Part shown: piece after piece, positions 10,870 through 23,930 of the stretch
Position numbering within the stretch: the first letter of the stretch is position 1
How the letters are laid out: each line of letters begins with the position of its first letter
Origin: Toxorhynchites rutilus septentrionalis
Taxonomy: Eukaryota; Arthropoda; Insecta; Diptera; Culicidae
Assembly: GCF_029784135.1 (NCBI RefSeq)
Contig: NC_073745.1
Span: forward strand, 242,139,946 to 242,203,945
Reading direction: 5' to 3'
Length of the DNA: 64,000 nt
Program-made: the position numbers and the translations under genes
Notes under the pieces: model-generated
The model's database searches: none
Told to the model about the DNA's origin: nothing
The model's input: only the letters and a program-made list of their open reading frames with translations

Positions 10870-13800
10870 ATGAAGGTAAGTGAAAAAGTTACAGTTTATG
10901 ATATTGGATTGTACTTCCACAATGTAACTCGTATACTTAGTAATGAGTTCATGCTTATTAGTACAATTTGTACACCAATTTCGAAAAGCAATCGTTGGAA
11001 TTTAGATTCAAAAAATAACAATAAAATAAAAGTAGGGACAACGTAACAGGCAAACTACATGTTGGAAAGCATAGAATTTAATCCGAATGAATTTAACTTA
11101 AAATAAACTTTGGGTAAACTTTCATTCATATGTCTCCATTTCCCCGATGTTATAAGGTATGATAAACCAAAATGATATATAAATCATAGGGATATCTTAA
11201 ATGGAAAATCATATTCCATTGAGCATTTGCAAGCTTTATGGAATATTCAACACAAAAAGAATTAATTGAGAAGTTTCATGTGTACAGCTATTCTCCGTAC
11301 CAGAATGAAACTCATCTGTAGTGAGATCAAAAGCTGTAAGCGTTATAGAACGATGTTTTCTGCATGCATTGGAAATTTTGAGTAAACGAAACAAATACTT
11401 TTAGTAAAATCATGCCAACTATTTTCTAATATTGAACTCCCGGCCCCGTTAGGCTGACGCCATATGAGCCTTAATAAAAATATATATTTTGGGCACTCCT
11501 TTGGACTCGTTCTGGCGTGTTTGTTTTGTGTTTTTCCCTTTTGTTTCTCGTTCACGCGTTCCTTCCTGGCATATCATCTCCGGAGATTTCAAAAAAAAAA
11601 CTATTTTCTGACTGACTCGATTCCTTCGATCTGATATAAGTCAATTTTTATTTTTCGAAATTTCACTAAATCCATTCGCACACACATATTCTAGAAACTA
11701 CATGAACTTAAGAAACGTTTTTTATATTCTCTATTAATTTCTGATGGTTCGTTCCCAATTTACATCTTTGTAATTTATATTAATATAGTACAGGGTCTTT
11801 CAGATTAAACGCTCACGCAAAAAAAATCGAATAGATCCTTATAATTTTTTTTCGCTCCGTCGATGGTAACACTGCATTCCCCACTTCGGGACGATAATAT
11901 TCGGCTACTCGTTCAGTCTAATCGGATGGTTTTTAGTGTCAATTTACAAGAATGTTTATTTTTAATAAAATCGTATTCTCGGGCAACCGAAGGCTTAATG
12001 AAACTTTGTCCTCTTATGGTAAGAGTCAATTACTTCCTCTGGGGGTACGTGAAGGACCGTTGCTACGTTAGGTTCCCGGAATAAATCGCCACAGAAAACG
12101 ACTGCAACAGAAACCACCGCTTATAAAATGTGTAGTAGGCTATAAATATTGTGGCGCGGTATTGTATTTCAAAACAAGAATTAACCGGGCAAACGTATCG
12201 CCCCAGGCAAACGTAACGCCCCGGGCAGACGTATACCGTCCGACGCTCGCTAGAGCTCGGTCGGACATTGCTAAAGGATCGTATCCTATGTTTCAAACTA
12301 ACCGGGCAATCAGTGGATCCCAGGTTTGCGTGCGAGACACCGCCGCTTCCGACGGCGGGTCGGCGGTGGACTCGGATTGCGTCATCTTGGCGGCATGGGC
12401 CGCCTCGATTCCTTATCCTCGCCAAATGGGGACTTCGTCCCCATTACATTGTCCTCAGAATAAATTTCGAAAAACGAGAACAAGAGAATAAATTTATAAT
12501 AGAAATGTGAGGCACATGATGTTTTTCCCGCGCCAAATATTTCTAGCCTACTACACTTTTTCTAAGCGGTTGTTTCTGTTGCAGTTGTTTACTGTGGCGA
12601 TTTATTCCGGTCACCGCTACGTTAATAAGCCACCAAATTAGGAAGAAGTTAAAGAAAAAATAACTGGGATTTTCAACAGCATCGAAGTCGTAATGTTAGA
12701 GTTGTGCATGAAGAATTTTGTTCACCGTTTAATACGCGTTATCGAAAAAAGGGATGGTCACATCGAAAATGTCCTAAAATAAGCTTTATTTTTTTTTTTT
12801 TTAAATCGGTTCACTTTTGTAGAGTTATTAAAATTTGTTGCGTGAGCGTGTCATCTAAAAGACCCTGTACTTCGAGGTGTTCTTCACTATTCTCACGTAG
12901 TTTGTAAACAGAACTTAATTTTGATGTAATAATCGTTTTCGTATTCGCTCAACTGTTGGCAATATGTCATAGAAATGTTTCAGATTTGGCTCAAAAATTC
13001 CAAAAATATAAGATGAGAGTATGATTTTTTTTTCATTATCACAGGTCAAGCGGGAAGACGAAATATTTGTTTTAGTGATGATCAAGTTCGACGGAAGGGG
13101 AATTATGTTTTTTCACTCATTAATAACATGGGATACTATGGAATGCATATGTTGTTGTCAAACTCAAATTTATTGGAGAACACCATTCATTGCACGACAC
13201 GCATGTATCATGCATTTGATTGATTTTATAACTCGTACTGGACTATGAATGTAAACGAGAGTTGCTGTTTCAATGTCACATGACAAACCAGATCCTTTCT
13301 TGAAGACGTATAGCTTCGATTCGTTCTCTAATACAGGACGGACTCGATTATATACAGTCTCGGATTTCTTTTCACTGTATATTATCGAATCCTGTATACA
13401 ATCGAGTAAGAAAAAAATTAATTCGTATTTTATGTATATGTTTTTCTTTTTTTTTGAATATAGAAGAAGAATTTAATTTTTGATTCATCGCCTCAAAGTT
13501 AGAAAATACCTTTCTCACATGAAACAAATAAATTTATCCAGAATCTCTCAGGAGACGATAGACGATCATATTAGATGAAAAAAACCATTCTTCACATATG
13601 TTCGAATTTCAGTATGGATAGAGTTATATAAATTTTTTCTTTGTTTCGAACTCTGTTGGTTCAAACTGGCTCCACATTAAAAAGTACGCTATCGAAGACG
13701 ATTCTGTTGCTTTCATTTGAAAGATGAGAATATTTTGTATAAGATATAGTAGTGGAACATCTAAATTTGAGAATTGAAATAACATTTTGAAAGCGAATTA

Positions 13801-16800
13801 CTTCAAAGTTAGTAATTTTTATATATTATTATTTATTCAAAAAATTCATATTAAACTTGATTGTTTCTATTAAATAAATGAAAGTTCTCTAACCGCTCTA
13901 CAATTTATTCTTTGACACCCAACTTCCATCTTTCTTAATTTCGCTGCAATTTTTGGAGATAATTCATCCAAAATCTCCACTATGTACAGCAGACACTTAT
14001 ATTTCTCCCTAACGTTCAAAGGTTGTATTTTTGCTTAAAAAAAGTCATATTTGAACTATAAAAAAAATTGAAACTGTATATAGTCGAGTTCAAAATTGTA
14101 TATAATCGAGTCCAACCTGTAGCCCTTTTACTAATATTTCCCTTAGTTCAGAAATAGAACTACTGAAGGTAATGAGAAGTTCAAAAATTATCAAACCTGT
14201 TTTGCATTCGATACAATAAACTTATTTGTCTTATCTTTTCCCAAAAACAAATCTGAATTTCCATGTTTGAATCATCTGTAAAATAGAGACATTACACAAT
14301 GGTCCAGGAGCGCTCGTTTTTATGTTATCAAAATAGGGTGACCATAATTGTCGATGAAATAAAAAATCTAACTTTCTCATCATTATAGATAGAGGTAAAC
14401 GTAGTTCGACAATGTTGCAATTCCAATTATTTGAGACATCTTTGTAGAACAAAGTTTTTTCCTATCTCTTGAAATAACCGATATAGCACCTTATTTATAA
14501 GATACGTTAGGGTCACCATGAAAAAAAAACTGTTTTTTTGCTCTAACTTTTATATTTAAAATTTTACATGCAAACTGTCTTCGAAAGACGTTTTGAGCTT
14601 ACTAATACAAACATTTTTCGATGCAGAACTTGTCAATATCTCAACTTTACTCAAAGTTATTGATATTTCCTCCAAAAAAACATGCTCTTTTCATTTGTTT
14701 TTCATTCTTACTGGGGCAAACGTAAACAAAGTTTATTGGCGGCATTTAAAAGAGCATATTTCACTCTACATGATTTGTGATTTTTAAAACTATGTTATTT
14801 TTTGTGTTCGAGTAAATTAAAATTGAAATCATGAGTTTTTGGGTAAAAAACCATCGATAACTTTGAATAGGATTAAGATATGGACAAGTTCTGCACCGCA
14901 AAATGTTGGTATCGATAAGTTCTAAAAGTCGTACGAAGACAGTTTTGATGTAGAGTTTGAAATATAAAAGTTAAAGCAGAAAAAACACGTTTTTTATGGT
15001 CACCCTAATGCTGCTTAGAAAAAAGCGCTAAATCGATTATTTTAAAAGATAGAAAAAAGCTTTGCTCTACGAAGTTGTTTAAAATAACTGGGGCTACAAC
15101 ATTGTTGAACTATGTTTATCTCTATCTATAAAGATAAGAAAGTTAGATTTTTCATTTCATCGACAATTTTGGTCACCTTATAACATAAAAATGAGCACTC
15201 TATCATATGTAACAACTTTTTCTAAGACAGTTTTTGTCTAAACAATAAATATCTTCCACAAAGTTGTTTTTAGCGCCTTCTATATGAGTTGCATTAGGGT
15301 AACTATGAAAAAACGGGGGTTTTTACTCTAACTTTTATATTTAAAATTTTACATCAAAATGGTCTTCGTACGACTTTTAGAGCTTATCAATACCAATATT
15401 TTTCGATGCAGAACATGTCAATATCTTATTCCTGCTCAAAGTTATTGATGGGGTTTCATCCAAAAACTCATGATTTCAATTTTAATTTAGTCAAACACAA
15501 AAAATAACATAGTTTTGAAAACCACATATTATATAGAGTGAAATCTGTTCTTTCAAATTCCGTCAACAAACATTTTTTATGTTTGCCCCAGAAAGAATGA
15601 TACACAAATGAAAAGAGCGTGTTTTTTTGGGAAGAAATATCAATAACTTTGAGTAAAGTTGAGATATTGACAAGTTCTGCATCGAAAAATGTTTGTATTT
15701 GTAAGCTTTAAAAGTCTTTCGAAGACAGTTTGCATTTAAAGTTTGAAATATAAAAGTTAGAGCAAAAAAAAAACAGTTTTTTTCATGGTGACCCTAACGT
15801 AACTTATAAAAAAGGCGCTATATCGGTTATTTCAAGAGATAGAGAAAAACTTTGTTCTACACAGATGTCTCAAATAATTGGAGCTACAATATTGTCGAAC
15901 TATGTTTACCTCTATCTATAAATATAAGAAAGTTAGATTTTTTATTTCATCGACAATTTTGGTCACCCTATTTTTGACAACATAAAAACGAGCGTTCTAT
16001 CATGAGTAACAACTTTGTCTAAGACAGTTTTTGTCTAGAGAATAACTGTCAAGCTCTAAATGCTAATTTCCACTTAAGTGCATCTCCTGGACCATTGTGC
16101 ATTGGTTTCAAGCATCCTTAAATCGCATTTCCATTGAATTTAAAGAATTGCGTTTTCTTAGGAGAAAAAGGTTACTTTTGGATATGCGAAACAAATTTTA
16201 TTTTACAGTTAACTTTCACAATTTCACAACAAACTCTGGACATAGCTCATCTTTTTTTTAATTAAAATGAATGCCAACTATCGAGGTTAACACAGCTAGA
16301 TAACAAGGTAAAAAATATTTGAAATGTCATTTTTTCAAATAATTTTTCAGAATTTATTAGCTTTGTCACATCTAAGATATTTTAAAAGAAATTTCGTTTT
16401 ACTTCTACTCCATTATTATGATTTATTTCTCCATCAGTCGTAGTTCTTTTTTTTTCTTTTTTTTTTGTTTATAATTATTCGTTGACATTTACTTATACAG
16501 TTGATTTGATCATTGTTGTGTTATTAATAGCACAAAAGCCTGATGTTCCTTATTGTGAACAGAGCTTGTATGGATGGAGAGATGCCGGGACTCCGACCAT
16601 GAATCAAACTTCATCACTGATTGTTGCGTAGACGTAGTTATTCTATAACAACACAAAGATGGAAAGACGAAGACACTCGTTTTCATTCATAGTCTTGTTT
16701 GTCACGGGTTTTTGTTCGCAGTTGCTTATTTCTTGCGAATTCAGAGGTGTAATGGAATTTTAACATTTCAAAACAAACTGCTGTGGAAACATTTCAGATC

Positions 16801-19800
16801 CGACCACAAGGAATGCTGCAGTAAAATAACCAGTACATAGGCTATTAAATGACTCAAATTTATCATTTGTGTCTTACGTATCAGAAAATGCATTTTCGAT
16901 CCCAGATTCGCTGTTTGGTTTCCTTGTTCCTAAGAACAGCGGTATGGTCTCGCTGAAACGTGGATTGTCTTGACGATAAAGTAGAACCGAATCCTCCAGA
17001 ACCCGGATGCAGTTCATGTCTGTTGATTTTGAAAAATGTGAAAACTATCTTGAGCTTTTCAACGGCGCAAATCCTGCAATAACCCCCATCATTGTTCCGT
17101 ATGGAGAAATATCGTTCTTCCACCCGTAAATCACACCAGTATCCATTGAATCTACCAGCACTATCGAAGATAAAAAATTTTCGTCACTGAAAGTAATCTG
17201 AAAGGGTTAGCGGAATTGGTCCGATTCGTTTTCTGTTCGTGGTCTGTTTCAGTGTGAAGAATGAAACGAATAAACGTGAAGCCAAAAGAATAATATTCTC
17301 TTTATTGGGTGTGAAAAGAGAGTAGTAATATATCAAACCAGTGTGAAAAAGCTGCATCTTGAAATGCAGTACAATCATTATTGAGTGACGATTTGGCAAT
17401 GTTTGTCAATGAGAGTGAATTTGTAGGATACTGTTTGTTGTACATTTCATAGATAAACAGGAAACTGTACTTCGGGGTGTTGGTATAGTTTACCCGTACA
17501 GGTTTCAAAGTGAACAGGACTTTTTCGAAAATCATAAATTCTAAAAGCATCTGCGTTTAGTTGCCTGAATTGGAATTCCGCACATTCCGAATAACGAATG
17601 ATAGCTTTTTATAGAGTTATCATTGTGTTCTCTTACAATTAGTGTTCAATGTTTCATAGCTTCAAGTATGAAACAAGTCAATGATTATTAGTTTATATCA
17701 CGTATTCGTGTTGACGATTGTTATGCGAGTTCAAAAGAATTATGATTGATGAACAAGTCGAAACGAAACATCTAAAATGGGTGTGTGTTATGCCATGGAA
17801 GAATATTCGAATTTTCATTGAATTGAACCAAAAGTAGAATCGATTTTTTCAAAGACATCAATTGGTGGCGTTTCGACGAAATATTTGGGCTTTTTTGTTA
17901 TCTGTTTACACACGCACTGTCTTTAGACCAAAAGATTTGCTAGACTCTATACATTTCGTTTGTTATTACAAGAGGAAATTCGAAGAATCCCTCGCATCAT
18001 TGCATCAGATTCTTGTAGGGGTGTACTGTACTAAACAAACAATGGCAAGCAAGCAAGTAAACATCGGCTCTGTGAGCGAAATAGTTAGATGGGAATAATG
18101 AATGTCTTGTATGAGGTTGAATTGATGTAAAAATGAATAATTGTATTATGTATGTCTAAGGCCCTTATTGTAGAAGAAATTATTATATTCCTGACAACCA
18201 AAGGCGAAAGGTTGCCATTGTATTGTAGAGTCCAAATTTATTGTATGAAGTCCAATATTGTATTTTGTGAATAAATGTAAAATTGCAGTGTTGTTTGTCA
18301 ATATAAAGTATTGTTTTGAAAAGTGAGTGTTGTTACGGAGCCAGTTCCTTAACACATTTGAGGGACTTTATCAATGAATCAAAACATAATCTGACTTGCG
18401 ATAGAAGGTGTTGCTCTCATGGTAGTAAACCAAGGCCTTAGATCCAAGGTTGCATATAGGTGCATCCAGATTGGAGAAAATCCGTTCAGATACAGTTTTT
18501 AGCAGTGTTATAAGTTACACTTTCGTTTTATTTAACAGTTAGTTTGTGCTGTCTTCAATAAAGCATTGTTTACTTAAAATTCGAATGCGTTGTATGCATC
18601 GGCACGGTCAGTGAACGCTACAAGAATTTTTTAACAGCGGTTTATTTGAAAAGATTCATCGCTTTTTGTGCAGCGAGTCAGAAGTTGTTTTATATGGAAG
18701 GTAAGACATAAGAAAATTAATTTTACACGTTCAGCAACAGTCGCAAAACAGTTTCTATGTGTTCAAATAAATTCATCTAAATATTTTACCAGCTTCTTCA
18801 CATGTAATTCTAGCACACTGAAATTAGCTGGTACGAAATCATAAGAAGCGAAGGAATTTTTGTAAATCATTTAAAAGTATTCCGGCAAGATCGCAACTTA
18901 CCGTGCGAAGAAGTTGCAAACTTAATAAAACAGCGAAAGAGATAAAGGATAGAAAACAAAAAGCACATTAGAAATACCAAATAGACAAAAATCACCAAAA
19001 TTTGCTGGAATATCAAAATATTTCTCAAGAACTAAATTTTGCCATTAAAAGAGCACACGAAGAGTATAATAGTGAGGTCGAAACGAAAGTCAAATCATGC
19101 CCGAAGATTTTTTTTAATTGCGTGAAGTCTAAGCAGTAACTTCGACAGGACCAGGACCTGACGGAATGGCACCTCTATCCCTGAAGAACCTGGCTGAGGA
19201 ACTCACCCCTAATTCACATTGTATTTTCAATATGTTACTAAAATTTGGAATATTCCCAAAAAAAATAGAAACAATTCTTTTTGGTAACAATCTTTGAATC
19301 AGGCGCTAAATCTGACATTTGTAATCATCGTGGAATTGCCATTATCTCTTGCATTCCTAAACTATTCGAAGCAATAGTGAACAAAAAGGCTTCCAACAAG
19401 TGGAGAATAGAATAAGGCGTATGCAACATGGCTGCAACAAATCTGTTTGCATTTGTGACTTTTATTTTGAATGCAATTGAAAATCGCAAACACGTAGGAA
19501 CTCTGGAACACTGACTTCAGTAAAGCATTTTACCGCATCGACATTTCGTTACTACTCTTCAGATTGCAAAATTAATTTATTACATTGCTTCCAAATTGCA
19601 AAAAATTGGAATGGAACGAAGACTCTCAAACCGGCTCAATTCTTATGTAACAAATTGTTCATTTTAAAAATTCTCTCTCAAACTCAGTAAAAGTCACTTC
19701 CGGGCTCCCACAAGGCTCTAATCTTGATAGTCTTCTTTTCATTCTGTACGATAATGACATCTCCTTCGTTCTCAAGCGAATCAATGTACTTGTGTATTCC

Positions 19801-21408
19801 GATGTCATAAAGCTTTTCGCGGAAATTGGAAATGAAAACGACATCGAAGTATTCCAAATACACGCATTCCATACTTGGTGTAACAAAAATCTACTAAAAC
19901 TGAATGCAACTCTATAACATCATGTTCCAAATATTGTAATATGTCTTGGAAATCAAAATGTAGAAAAATGTGTACTAGCTAGAGATCTAAGCGTCATCCT
20001 GGACTGTAAACTCACATTCATAGAACACTACAACTCTGTAATAAATAAGGCAAATAGTGTGTTAAGTTTTGTCAAACGCTTCATAGATATCTTCCACAAC
20101 ACATACACAATAAAGCTATTATATACTACATTTGTAAGGCCTATTCTGAAATACTGTGTGTATGCTTCCAGAATAAAGCAAGCACTTTTTGTTATCTAAC
20201 GTCACTTCGTGGCGCAGAACAAAGAGCATCGAACTAACTCTGCATGGCGCATGACGCAAGATCCAGACACAATATTCCCGAAGGCGAATGACGTGACTAC
20301 GGTTTATCGACTCCGGTATAATATAGGAGCTTAAAATAGGGTTACTACCAGAATGAACACACGGTGCAGAATAGGGGAAAATGAGTCATGATAATACTAC
20401 CTAACATGAACAGATTTGATTCGTTCTCTCCCCCCCATTGAAAGACACTTTCTCATTCATTACCATTTTCTTCTCCTCTCCCTTTTGTTCCAGACCGAGT
20501 TCAAATCCTGCCGAGGATGCTCGGAAGCGATCACCGATCGATTCATGCTGGAGATGAGTGGCTGCGCGTGGCACGCATCGTGCCTCCAATGCAGCGTGTG
20601 CTACCGCCCGCTCGAACGCGAGGTATCATGCTACTTCAAGGACGGCGAGGTGTACTGCAAGCAGGACTATGTCAGGTAAGCGCTATTGCCCTCGAATGAT
20701 CACGCGCTCTAATCATTTTCAGCTAGACTAACATGAGTTACTATGGTTCTCCTTTGCAGAAAATACCAAACCAGCTGCGCTAAGTGTTCGCGTCCGATAT
20801 CGCCCACCGATTGGGTGCGGAGGGCGCGTAACTTTGTGTTCCATTTGGCGTGCTTTGCGTGCGATTCCTGCGAGCGACAGCTCTCGACGGGGGAACAGTT
20901 TGTCATCATCGACGATCGGGTGCTGTGCAAAACCCACTACATGGAGCTCATTGATGACGGAACGACGTCCAGCGAGGATGGTTGCGACGTCGATGGCAAC
21001 GGAAAGAACAAAACCAAACGAATCCGGACGACTTTCACCGAGGACCAGATTCAGATCCTGCAGAACAACTTCCAGATCGATAGCAATCCCGATGGGCAGG
21101 ATCTGGAGCGGATAGCGCTGGCGACCGGGTTGAGCAAGCGAGTCACCCAAGTGTGGTTCCAAAATTCGAGGGCACGCCAGAAAAAGCACGGTGAGATTCA
21201 TTTCCCAACCATGCCCCAGCAGAGTGCTAATCAGTGTGTATCATTTGCAGTACCCCGCGGTCAAGAACTGCTCAACGGGTTCCGTTCGGACATGAACAAC
21301 AATAGCAGTGGTAACGACAGTCCGGGAGCGGTCCCAATGGGGGAAGAATGTGCCATGGCCAAAGCCTCAATATTCAACCACCATGGATTCATCAACCTTA
21401 TGGTGTGA
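10870..21408 (+). CDS. Awh: Arrowhead, LIM-homeodomain transcription factor
   Basis: Spliced CDS: 10870-10875 (ATG AAG, donor GTAAGT), 20494-20675, 20760-21190 and 21251-21408, giving 258 residues. The phases join cleanly, and the start M-K-T-E matches what I recall of Drosophila Awh, which is why I chose the remote first exon. LIM1 (about residues 8-60, starting CRGC) and LIM2 (69-123, starting CAKC) keep their zinc-binding Cys/His. The homeodomain (about 147-206) contains IDSNPDGQDLERIA and ends VTQVWFQNSRARQKKH, typical of the Awh/Lhx6/Lhx8 group. It is a nuclear regulator; fly Awh specifies abdominal histoblast and imaginal cells. The tail after the homeodomain is short and poorly conserved. 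Intron 1 is 9.6 kb and full of transposons; intron 3 is 60 nt, in frame and free of stops, so its retention would only add 20 residues. Confidence 0.93.
11493..11590 (-). repeat. 98-bp inverted repeat, right arm
   Basis: Inverse copy of 9820-9917, differing by a single base by eye (AAACCAAACA against AAAACAAACA). It lies in the first intron of Awh, about 600 bp after the first donor site. Confidence 0.85.
12071..12615. mobile_element. MITE with long inverted repeats and 9-bp target duplication
   Basis: The left end GGTTCCCGGAATAAATCGCC and the right end are inverted repeats of about 90 bp. Perfect 9-bp duplications GCTACGTTA flank it (12062-12070 and 12616-12624). A 9-bp duplication with long inverted repeats is the Mutator-like signature. 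Internally there are short tandem GGCAAACGTA-type units (about 12185-12235) and the GC-rich core shared with 1185-1330 and 4087-4639. No transposase is encoded. Confidence 0.85.
12338..12368. other. GC-rich hairpin in MITE core (covarying stem)
   Basis: CACCGCCG (12338-12345) pairs with CGGCGGTG (12361-12368) around a 15-nt loop. The equivalent hairpins are GATCGCCG/CGGCGATC at 4300-4330 and GGCCGCTG/CGGCGGCC at 1207-1237. Stem bases change between copies in ways that keep pairing. A second hairpin, GGGGAC-TTC-GTCCCC, lies about 60 bp downstream in this copy but is weakened in the others. Confidence 0.6.
12910..14290. other. No recognisable gene
   Basis: AT-rich part of the Awh first intron. 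Several mentions of a TATAATCGAGT-like phrase at 13390-14110 look like repeat debris. No conserved protein or RNA was seen. Confidence 0.4.
14295..16099. repeat. 1.8-kb nested palindrome (foldback element)
   Basis: The ends CACAATGGTCCAGGAG and CTCCTGGACCATTGTG are inverse, and long stretches between them also match in inverse orientation, with the centre near 15200-15300. Inside are two subunits (about 14505-15000 and 15295-15795), each roughly palindromic and bounded by AGGGTCACCATGAAAAAA-type ends. They alternate with a shorter module bearing CATCGACAATTTTGGTCACC. The left arm has lost about 95 bp near its tip. No protein is encoded. Confidence 0.75.
16880..17200 (-). pseudogene. Decayed Tc3-like transposase, second relic
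   Basis: Reading on the - strand, broken frames give a SDENFL segment, then VEERYFSIRNNDGG, ICAVEKLKIVFTFFKI and a FQRDHT region. These correspond to the catalytic core of the relic at 2420-3065. It lies in intron 1 of Awh in antisense orientation and is disabled by frame changes. Confidence 0.55.
17400..18830. other. No recognisable gene
   Basis: Intronic AT-rich sequence with a 78-codon open frame at 17862-18098 that resembles nothing I know. No clear element boundaries were found. Confidence 0.35.
18850..20200 (+). pseudogene. Decayed Jockey/CR1-like reverse transcriptase
   Basis: Frames shift repeatedly but the reverse transcriptase order is preserved: GPGPDGMAPLSLKNLAEEL near 19150, then a CNHRGIAIISCIPKLFEAIV segment near 19320, then VTSGLPQGSNLDSLLFILY near 19690, followed by a weak catalytic region (VYSDVIKLFAE) and LGVILDCKLTF near 19990. 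The YADD-type box is not intact. It is a dead LINE in intron 1 of Awh, in the same orientation as the host gene. Confidence 0.75.
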
Positions 21409-21850
21409 CATGAGGTGAACGGACACCATTCGATGGGTGGTCTCGACCATCAACAGCAGCAGCAACGGGTCAGCTTTTCTTGAGGATAGCTGGCCTCTGG
21501 GTGGGCACTCGTGAAGCCTTCTGAATATTCCGGGCAAAACGTGTGATACGATTGTTCTTTCGCAACCCAACGAAAAAAAAAATAATTCCAGGACAACATA
21601 GGGGATCTTTTATATGGCTTAGAGCAACCAACTCAAGGGATTCGACGGAAGTTTGGTTCGCTCTTACTCACAATACCAAAGGAGAAATTCGTAGTTCCTA
21701 ACGCTTGGAACGTAATTCATCGTTGCAGAGTTTCATGTGTTTGTGGCGGTTTCTACGCGCGATGGCGATAGATATGGTGCTTAGCTTAGATGAAATCAAG
21801 TTTTATTTATCATTTTTTTTAAAAAAAAGTTTGTAAATATAGTTGATATT

Positions 21851-21856
21851 AATAAA
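21851..21856 (+). terminator. Candidate Awh poly(A) signal
   Basis: AATAAA about 440 bp after the Awh stop codon, followed by AT-rich sequence. It is the first canonical signal downstream of the CDS. Confidence 0.5.
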
Positions 21857-21859
21857 TAA

Positions 21860-23020
21860 CGATTATGAGTGATTGGCTCGAAATTTAAGATTTGTGCAAG
21901 ATTGCTGGGGAAGATATCACAATTCTTTTGGACCTATTCCTCTCTCGCCGTTGATGGTCATCACGCTGCCTCCCATTCTGGCGAAATCTGTATTGTGATT
22001 CTGGAAAAAATAAAAATAAACATATAATTATAATTATTTGATCTTTATTATCTTACAGAAGAAACCATTCTTTATGTTTATTTTGAGAGATTATTTTCGA
22101 ATGGTCGTATATGCCTAGCACCTAGAAGTTTTGAAAACTTCGTTATCCCATTATCCCATATGCTCGTTGAAATAGTGACATTCCGCTCTTTATCCGCTTT
22201 TGAATAGTCCAATGAGATTCAACAAAAAGAAAATCATAGTTTTTCTTTGATAAAAGTGGATGGTCTCAATGGTCCCGACACTGTAACAGTCACAGTTACG
22301 TAGAATTCTGGTTTCGTCAATTCTATTCAGGTAATTTGATTTCAAATATGTACCCGCAGGTAGGCCCGCAGTCGGAAATGTCGATTAAACTACAGAAATG
22401 ATCAAAATTTACCAACATGTAAGTAGTCGTTGTAGAGGCAGTCTTGGCAGTGTTCCGAGCACTGCAATATAATTTTCTTAAACAATGTTAAAGTTGCTAA
22501 AACTTACATTATAGACCCATTAAACATAAAAATAATAATTGTATTGATATCAACACAATTTTATTTTATTGATTTGCATGACATGAAAAAAAAAACATTG
22601 CGGAAAATTGAAAAATGATAATTTAACTATCAGAGCACTAGCTCGAGTTTACCGACGTTTTTCATCATACATTGCGACGGCAGATGAAAATTCAATATTT
22701 TGTGCATAATACATTAGAGTTTGGTTGATATTACTCGATGGGGAGTGTGCGAAAACGATCATTTTCTACATACTGTTTCGTAAAATTCTTGATTATCGGG
22801 TGAGAGGTGAGGGAAGGAGATGAAAGTGAGCGCCATTGTGACAGCCATTTGTAGCTTCCTTCCACCTTCACCGTAGGGTAAATAATTCTGGTTTGTCCGG
22901 TCGAAAATATGATCACGTTTTGTCCACTTTTTTGAATGCTCTAGTTCAGCGCACCTGTGTCAAATTAGGTATTCAAATGTATCAAAACATATAAATTAAT
23001 TTTCATGAATCACAGTAATT
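21860..23020. other. No gene seen; short repeat motifs
   Basis: AT-rich. CTGGTTTGTCCGGTC near 22890 resembles the GGACAAACC motif of the dispersed repeats at 401-655 and 24140-24460. Nothing else is recognisable. Confidence 0.35.
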
Positions 23021-23027
23021 TTATAGG

Positions 23028-23930
<903 letters not shown>

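Larger units (their letters stand above)
11791..12867 (+). mobile_element. Non-autonomous mariner-like element, split by a MITE
   Basis: Ends match in inverse orientation: CAGGGTCTTTCAGATTAAAC on the left and CAGGGTCTTTTAGATGACAC on the right, both followed by GCTCACGCA. Both ends are flanked by TA (11789-11790 and 12868-12869), as expected for Tc1/mariner. Inside is a transposase remnant with VNYFLWGYVKDRCYV, broken by stops. The MITE at 12071-12615 interrupts it; removing the MITE and one copy of its duplication makes the coding remnant continue as V-N-K-P-P-N before the next stop. Confidence 0.8.

Noticed and set aside
12063..12491. Overlapping open frames of 80-120 codons in the MITE core on both strands
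   Set aside because: GC-rich inverted-repeat sequence leaves several frames open; the other copies do not preserve any one of them.
20728..21201. 157-codon open frame antisense to Awh
   Set aside because: It is the shadow of the conserved LIM2 and homeodomain exon on the opposite strand.
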